Below, in pieces: positions 57,601 to 64,000 of a stretch of 64,000 nucleotides of DNA. This DNA comes from Diplocarpon mali (lineage: Eukaryota > Ascomycota > Leotiomycetes > Helotiales > Drepanopezizaceae). Position numbers and translations under genes: made by a program. The notes under the pieces were generated by a model. The model did no database searches and was not told where the DNA came from. It saw nothing but the letters and a program-made list of their open reading frames with translations. The stretch covers positions 75,193 through 139,192 of the forward strand of contig JAENRP010000054.1 in the NCBI GenBank assembly GCA_024741835.1, in the 5' to 3' direction. The stretch's first letter is position 1, and every line of letters starts with the position of its first letter.

Positions 57601-60096
57601 AGTACAGGATGACATTGAAGCACGTCGCAATCACAAACTTGACGGGGACATCCGCCACGACGCCAGCCATGGCCTCGGTAAAGGGATGGTAGAAGGCATA
57701 CGACGCCTGCTTCTCGACGATGGGGCGCTGGCTGTAGAGCGTGTTGATCTCGGAGATGGCGATGAGGGCATTCAGCAGCACAGCGAAGAACAGCACCCCG
57801 CCCTTCTGGAAGAAGCTGGCCGTGTCGCTGCGCGTGCCGTAGAAGACGCTCCCGATGATCAGTGCCATGGCGATCTGGCCGACGACGGTGGTGACGGTCG
57901 ATGTGCGGTCGTTCCATAGCCTCTGGTAAGCGCGCTGCGTGCAGTACCGGATCTGCATCGGTATGCTGACCGTGTACGGCGACTCCGGTCGGACGTGGTT
58001 TGCCTGCATCCCTCGCCGGCTGGCCGTGAAGGCGTCCAGCGTCTGGTCGCCACTGAACTCGGCCTCATGCTCCCGTGTCTCCTGCTGCAGGGCCTGGCGC
58101 TGGGTCGAGGCGTGCCAGTACTGCTCGAATTCGTCGGGGGTCCGCGGGACCTGCTTCTCCATGCCCGCGCGGGCAGTGCGCTCGGCCGGGTTGGTGACGG
58201 AGGTCAGGAAGTCGCCGGTGGTCTGGCGAGGAGGGCATTCCCAGCCCATGGCGACGAAATACTGCTTGGCCTCGTCGGCGGGCCCAAAGTAGATCTGCCG
58301 TCCCTCGTACAGCACTACGGCCTTGTCGAACTCGTCGTAGATGGCCTGCGACGCCTGGTAGATGGCTACCAGGTGGCAGGCGCCGCTCAGGTTGGCCGAC
58401 ATGCGCAGCGACCGGGTGAACTCCAGCGCCGTGGCTGCGTCCAGGCCACGCGTGGAGTTGTCCCATGCGGCGATGGGGGAGCCAGCCAGCGCCATCTCGG
58501 CGATGCTGACACGTTTGCGCTCACCCCCGGATACGCCGCGGACGAAGTCGTTGCCGACTTTCGTATGGTAGGTGTGCGAGAGGCCGAAGGTGGCCATCAC
58601 CACCTGGGCCATGTGCTTCGCCCATGTTTCGCGCGAGACGCCGTCGACGAGGCGTTGCTGCGGCGTGCGGACACGCGCCGCGAACTCCAGCGTCTCGCCG
58701 ACGGTGAGGTGTGGGAAGTGCTTGTCGACTTCTTGGTTGTAGACGATTTCGCCCTTGAACTGTTTGACCATCTGTTTCTGTGGGATGCCTGGGAGGGTGT
58801 CTGTTAGCCGGTGCTCGTTGTGCTGGGTGTTGATGGCAGACTCGACGGCATCAGCAGAGGTTTCTGTTGATTTGAAGCGTTCAAACACGACCAGGGGGCG
58901 CTCGCTTCGAGTCCAAACACTCGCTTCGCTCCGGACGCGCGCTCCAGCCCAACTCAACACACCACGCCACCTCACTCACCATTATAATGCACCTCCGACT
59001 GCCCCTTCATATCCAGGCCCGTCAGTTCGCCCATCAACGATTTGAGGAGAGTCGAGCAGCCACTACCCGGCCGGCCCAGGACCACCAGCATCTCGCCCGT
59101 CTTCAGGCAGCCCTCGAAGTCCTTCAGGATGGTCTTCTCGGGGCCTGGGCCGAAAAACTCGCCGAGGCGCAGGGGCGCGAGGAAGAGCGAGCCGACATTC
59201 TTTTGGAGGTTGATGGCTGACCCGGAACCGCAGACCTGGAGGCGCTTCCAGACGATCCCGGCTCGGCGCTGCACGACGTTGTTCTGGTCCATGAGACTCA
59301 TGAGCCTGTGATCGGATTAGCCATCGCACTCCGTACCGTACCTATGTTTATATAGCGTATATATGTATTTACGTGTATACGTCAAGGTATGGATGTATGA
59401 TAATCCTATGCACAAACAGGTTCAAGTCGACTCTATCTCCCAGCTCAACCCTTCCCTCTCATCACTAGTCCGAAACTCATCGGTTTTTCTTTAAAAAAAA
59501 AAAAAAAAAAAGCTTGGGAAAATAACAAAAAGAAAAGACCCCGACTTAAGGATCCTAGCAACTTACATCCTGGACCATTTCCAAACATCAAACTCCGCAC
59601 TCCCCGGATCTAGGACCGGATCTCCTAGCTTTACTCCTGCTAGGGTATCGCGCCTCTCTAACCGACCCGCCGCATTCCCACTCTCTTTCGCTGCCGAAGA
59701 GGTGTTCGTCCGCGACAACGCCCCTGACGTCGCGATCCGCTGCAGCTCCTCTGCATCGCCTGGCGAGATGGGCTCGAAGCGCCGCCTGTCGCGGGCGGAG
59801 CGTGTGCTTGCGATGCGGGAGAGGCTGGGGATGTCACTGCTCTTCTCCGATTGGGCGGCGACGTCTGTCGAGCTGGAGGCGCGGAAGGGGGTGGGAGTTG
59901 GGCGTGGGTGTGTGGATTGTGATGCGGAGACGATGGGTCGGTCTTGGAGTTGTCCTTGATGCTGATTGTGCTTCTGCTCCTGCTCCCCCTCCCCAGGCTC
60001 AGCGAGGATGTTTTCGGACCGGATGGGCGCGAAACCCTCGCGTTGGTGTCGGTGCTCTACTCCTGCTTCTGCTTCTGCTCCTCTCGAAGACTCCAT
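54679..60096 (-). CDS. Full-length PDR-type ABC transporter (ABC-G family)
   Basis: Six exons on the minus strand, 60096-59567, 59305-58980, 58788-57527, 57474-56722, 56660-55205 and 55088-54679, give 1578 residues in (NBD-TMD)x2 order. The first NBD has Walker [10 protein letters not shown] (about 254), signature [13 protein letters not shown] and Walker [13 protein letters not shown]. The second has Walker [10 protein letters not shown], a degenerate signature [16 protein letters not shown] and Walker [16 protein letters not shown]. Cys replacing Lys in the first Walker A and LNVEQ in the second signature are normal for fungal PDR pumps, which keep one active ATP site. [15 protein letters not shown] near the end spans intron 5. 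The N-terminal 170 residues are disordered and Ser/Arg-rich. Plasma-membrane export of lipophilic compounds is the family role. It lies tail-to-tail with the terpene synthase, so terpene export is possible but unproven. Confidence 0.93.
59493..59511. repeat. Homopolymer A(19) within an ABC transporter intron
   Basis: Nineteen A on the plus strand (T on the coding strand) lie in the 261-base intron 1, well away from both splice sites. Confidence 0.95.
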
Positions 60097-62907
60097 CGTG
60101 TTATAAAATTCTGTTTTTAGTAACCGACTAGATGGGCCTTGTCACCTCTTGCTTCGCTCCGCTCTGCCCTGCTCCAGCGGAGAAGAGGCGAGGCACGGAT
60201 GAGTGTGACTGCTTGTGTGCAGCTGGATTGGAACAAATGAGCGCCGTATTCGAGTACCTTCAAAAGAGATGAGATGATCAGAGGGCCAGGTCAAGATGAA
60301 GGTCGATGGTACGTGTTGGGTGTTGAAGCGGTAGATATCCCCCCTCTCTTCTCTTCTGGTGTGGATGTTGACAATCGCCGATATATGCGGTCTGAAATAG
60401 CCAGCGGCCCTTCTCCTCTCCTCTTCTCTCCCCTTCTCTCTCCCCTCTGTCTGCCGCCCAGCAGGTGCCGAAGACCGATATCCCCGTCTTCGCGCAGCCA
60501 TCGAGGTCATCAGCCGCGAGCTACCACTTAGTCTGTCTCGGCTTACGATTGGCGTGGTGCTTACCTGCTGGACTAACGATATTAACACTAGAATGTAGAG
60601 ACTCAAGCGTAGAATCAAGAGTCTACATACTAGAGTCTCAGCACCGGGCAATAGAGTTTAAATGTTTGAGTCCAGCCTAGACAATAGCCTTGAACGGAAT
60701 CGAAGCCGGGGCGCAGAAGCAGCCGAGAGCGAGCACCGAGATCTATCGCTTATTTTGGTTCGTCTCGTCAAGTTATCGTTATTCTCCTCTCTCCTTTGTC
60801 CGGTCCTAGGAGATCGTATTTGCGCATTTCCGCATTTCAGCGTAGTAAGGCCAAGTAAAGAAGATTCAAGCCAAGCAAGGTGCAGGAACCCTTCAACTTG
60901 GTAGAGATCCCCCACTGATTCTGACACTGACGTAATCTGACTCAGCGGCATGCAGCTGTGGAATGTATCCCTGGGTAGGGAGGTAGGTATATATCATGTC
61001 CTTATCCTGTTAAATCGTTGTTCAATCATGCCATCGCCTGCCTGTGTTTACTTGAATATCTACTCACTGCGTATTTCTCGCCTGCTTTGTTGACTCTACT
61101 CTCCTCTTCCCGTGGCTACATTGTTTAATCTTTCAGTATATTGCTTCTTGTTATGTTGATTGGATAATAAATGATAGCCTCTGATCTGCTTTGGTTGGTG
61201 GTGGTTGCCTTCAAATCGAATTGGATGGGAATTGAATAGGATGGGGTCAGCTAGGATACGATTGAATTGGATTGAATTGGACTGAATTGAATTGAATTGA
61301 ATATAATTCAATATATATGTCTCTGCGAGCTACAGGAGAGGAAGGCAGAAGGGTATTTGTGAGGTACAAGATACTGAGAGTGGAGCTGCAAGTGCTGGTA
61401 TTAGAAGCTCAGGGTTGTCTTTTTTTATCAGTTGTTGCATGGGTTTGAGGTTGTTGAGGGATCTGCGTACCATTGATTATTCATTACTTGACAAAGGGCT
61501 GGGTATGGAGTATGGTTGCAAGGAAAGGGGTAAGACGGATAGAGAGGAAGACCCGAAATAGGCGAGAATGTAAGAAAGAGAGAACCGAAGAAAGGGAGCA
61601 TCTGAGATGGGTTTCCCTAATTCAAGGCTTTGCGCTACATTAGAGGGGAGGATGGGAGCATGGTCTTCGATTTCTGTTCTTGCGTGCTTGTGCTTGCGGC
61701 AATGTTCAAGCCGCGGTTGGCTGCTCAGAACTGAACTCTTCTCAAACGTTTCAGGACTATTTCGTGGGACAGATTTGGCAAAGTGGTATTTACGCCAAGC
61801 AAGGTCCGAATTCGCCAGCACACGGGTGATTTGTTGATTAAGTAACTTTCCAACCGGGCTTTGCAGAGTCGTGTTTGTGTTGGTGATGTGGGAAGTCTTG
61901 ATTAGTCCAAGTCTCGTCTTGAATGGCTGCAAGATTCAAGTATTTCTTGATCCCTCAAGTTTCGTCGCTTCAAATTTACGGTAAATAGCGTTTCGAACTG
62001 CCAAGCAGTGTCTTGAAACCTTGAGAGATAACTCGGATTTTTACATATTACTCTCCCAATAGTTTTGCAAACATATTCAGAGTTGCGGTTGTCCTATGAC
62101 GTGGTTTTACCGAGCCAATATTAGAATTAAGCTAAATTATGATATCAGCCTTATGCTATAATGTAGCGCTTTCAGAAATTCCATTTCCGAGCAGCTAAAT
62201 AGGCCACTATGTTTATGCTTATTCTGTACAGACCTAGCTCAACCATAGTGGGCTCATTACTTTACATTATTCCATCCCTCTATAATACCCACTTCACTTG
62301 GGGATTGTGTAACTCATGTGCAGATGTAGGTAAGGAGACAAATGCAGCTCAAGAAACCTAGATGCCTCTTAAAGAACTGAAAAGGGCCATTTTATATATA
62401 CAATAACTAGCATCGATACATCTCCCTTCGTCTTGGGAATAAATCAAGTTTCAGGATTGCATATGAGATCGTGATCCAGGCGTACAGATCCAACCGCTCC
62501 CAAGCTCCGGGGATATTCTCCACGTCTATGCTACCTAGATCTAGCCAGCTGATAAGATCCTCCACCAGTTACTTTGAATGATCTAGTCTATAAGCAGGCA
62601 CGCAATTGTCCTCTTCCTCCGCTCTCCCGACTCTCTTCTCCCAGGCCAAGCTCACTAGATCCCCGCGAGCTCGTGCTGGCCAGCAAGCCGCGTTTTGTTA
62701 TAAAAAGGGTATAGGTATGTATCACATATTAGACGCAAAAGCGTGGATCAAGTTGTATTTTCAATGTTTTAAATAATTCACGCCCTTTTTGATACTCCTT
62801 GTATCCATATTTGATTGATGTTCTTCCTCTCTTACAGGTATCTTATTATATAATATTGTCATATTATGTCCTATCTCGACTATGCTATATAATATCCATA
62901 TAATAGT
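60097..62907. other. 5' region of the ABC transporter gene and intergenic DNA
   Basis: A pyrimidine-rich zone at 60400-60450 and a GAATT pentamer run at 61258-61312 are present. Frames such as 61932-61477 (minus) and 60651-60142 (minus) show no family features. No gene is supported. Confidence 0.4.
61258..61312. repeat. GAATT/GGATT pentanucleotide repeat
   Basis: Imperfect TTGGATTGAA units pass into four uninterrupted TGAAT units. This is simple sequence. Confidence 0.85.
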
Positions 62908-63076
62908 TGTTGCGCCATAAGGAGCCTCAGGCACTGAGGCATCTGAGGACTGGCTTATGTAATATACCCCTGAAGTGGCCACGGAGCACTTCTATAAAGG
63001 GAGCTTAGGTATATAGTTAGAGTAGAATTTTACAAGCTTCTGCCACTATTAAGAATCTACCTTTAAATATAATACA
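62908..63076 (+). mobile_element. Solo LTR-like element, family 1, copy 3
   Basis: It starts TGTTGCGCCATAAGGAGCC, contains TGGCTTATGTAATA and CTATAAAGGGAGC, and ends AAATATAATACA, the RIP-altered form of CAGTACGACA. ATAGT flanks both sides (62903-62907 and 63077-63081). It is 169 bases, with an extra copy of the GAGGCATCT segment compared with the 40.7-kb copy. Confidence 0.87.
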
Positions 63077-63081
63077 ATAGT

Positions 63082-64000
63082 TATTAGTACTATTCGCAAC
63101 TCCTAAGGAGTAAACGATCAAAATCTACTATGTTTAAAGACTTCTTAAAGAGGTTTTACTACTATTTTTCATCTATTCTCTCTTGCCTATACGCGTTATA
63201 CAACCTAACTCGACGTTCTAATACTCCTAGCCAACTAATACTATACTCCCTATTATCCTAGTCAATATAAGCGAATACTAGTAAAAAGAAGCTTAAGAGC
63301 TTAGCTCTAATGGAGTTATACTTTAGAATAGGAAGTTATAGCGCATTTGGTACGCTAAGCTAGAGTTTTAAGCCGAATTTCTACGCCTTTAAAAGCATAT
63401 AAAGAAGCTAAGATAAGTTAATAACCTTGAACTATATGCTATAAAGATAGGAAACTAAGCTCTGCTTTATAAGAACGAAGCTCTATATCTATTAGATTTA
63501 GAAATAGAACCGCTGCAGCTTGAAAAAATTATAAAAGGATAGGACTAAAGAGTATTATAAAGCTACTACAAGTTATACTAATAGTAAGAAGCTACCGATT
63601 AATAAACGCTAGCTCTACTACTACCTATAAAGATAATAGCTAAAGATATAGAGCTAGAGTATAAAATGGCAGTAATATAATATAATCTTTTAATAGAAAT
63701 ATAGAAAAGGAATAGGAGCTCCTATACTTAGTTATACTATTGGATTATTAAGATAGTATACCTTATATTGCTTTAAGTAGTACAATATAACTATAAGGAA
63801 GCGGGGAAACTATTAATTTAATAGATTATAGAGCACTTGCGCAAGGAACTAGCCCCCTTTGAGGTTAGTATAATAGAGTCAATTTAAGAAGACTATAATA
63901 CCAAGCTCTTTAAAACCAAGAGCAGTAAAGTGGACCCGAAGACCTAGCTTGCTAGCTTTAGGAAGATCTATTAGGAAGCTCGAACTTATAGAATCCCAGA
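63082..64000. mobile_element. TpA-rich, RIP-damaged retroelement-like relic
   Basis: About 900 bases are saturated with TA, CTA and TAG and have stops in every frame. GC is low and the Lys/Leu-rich coding ghosts suggest a decayed transposon coding region. Family assignment is not possible by eye, and the sequence runs off the window edge. Confidence 0.45.

Noticed and set aside
60142..60651. A 169-codon minus frame starting with a hydrophobic segment upstream of the ABC gene
   Set aside because: Apart from the leader-like start it is low-complexity Arg/Glu and Ser, and it lies in the likely 5' leader/promoter.
63082..64000. Internal region of the LTR element at 62.9 kb
   Set aside because: The LTR has its own ATAGT duplication on both sides, so it is a solo insertion and the downstream relic is separate.
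1..64000. CRISPR arrays, bacterial operons or ribosome binding sites
   Set aside because: The window is eukaryotic: spliced genes, fungal proteins, no spaced direct repeats.

Overview
This window is nuclear DNA of a filamentous ascomycete (Pezizomycotina). Most genes are split by short GT-AG introns, mostly 43 to 261 bases, usually with a CTAAC or CTGAC branch-like site. The proteins are typical of moulds, and GC-rich genes alternate with AT-rich, TpA-rich DNA that looks altered by repeat-induced point mutation (RIP). The class cannot be fixed from the sequence alone. Exon coordinates were worked out by hand from splice signals and reading-frame continuity.

Layout. 0-18.6 kb is a gene block: an LtrA-family membrane protein (+), a MINDY-type deubiquitinase with a C-terminal CAAX box (-), the tRNA m1A58 methyltransferase subunit TRM6/GCD10 (+), the actin-nucleation subunit ARPC3 (-) and a secreted cysteine-containing protein (-). 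From 18.6 to about 50 kb the DNA is mostly repeat-rich and gene-poor. It holds a membrane-anchored LPMO-like protein (25-26 kb, -), a family 2 glycosyltransferase (35.6-37.6 kb, +), an uncharacterised Cys/His-containing protein (43.1-44.4 kb, -) and a tiny single-helix membrane protein (45.7 kb, +). From 50.7 to 60.1 kb lie a class I terpene synthase (+) and a full-length PDR-type ABC transporter (-). The right end (62.9-64 kb) holds a solo LTR and TpA-rich relics.

How the genes relate. TRM6, ARPC3 and MINDY are housekeeping genes with no shared pathway. The terpene synthase and the ABC-G transporter face each other with 2.6 kb between their 3' ends and could form a minimal make-and-export pair, but no P450 or regulator lies between them. 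The secreted protein, the LPMO-like protein and the GT2 enzyme all concern the cell surface or extracellular polysaccharide.

The most notable non-genic content is a family of about 110-130 bp inverted-repeat elements (13 copies recognised, all between 19.6 and 49.5 kb). They have a terminal repeat like CTTCGTCGCAGGCCAAACAA and mostly sit between TA dinucleotides, so they look like MITEs. There are also two families of very short solo-LTR-like elements, 154-169 bp and 87-97 bp, with 5-bp target duplications. The two families share an internal GGCTTATGTAAT-like box.
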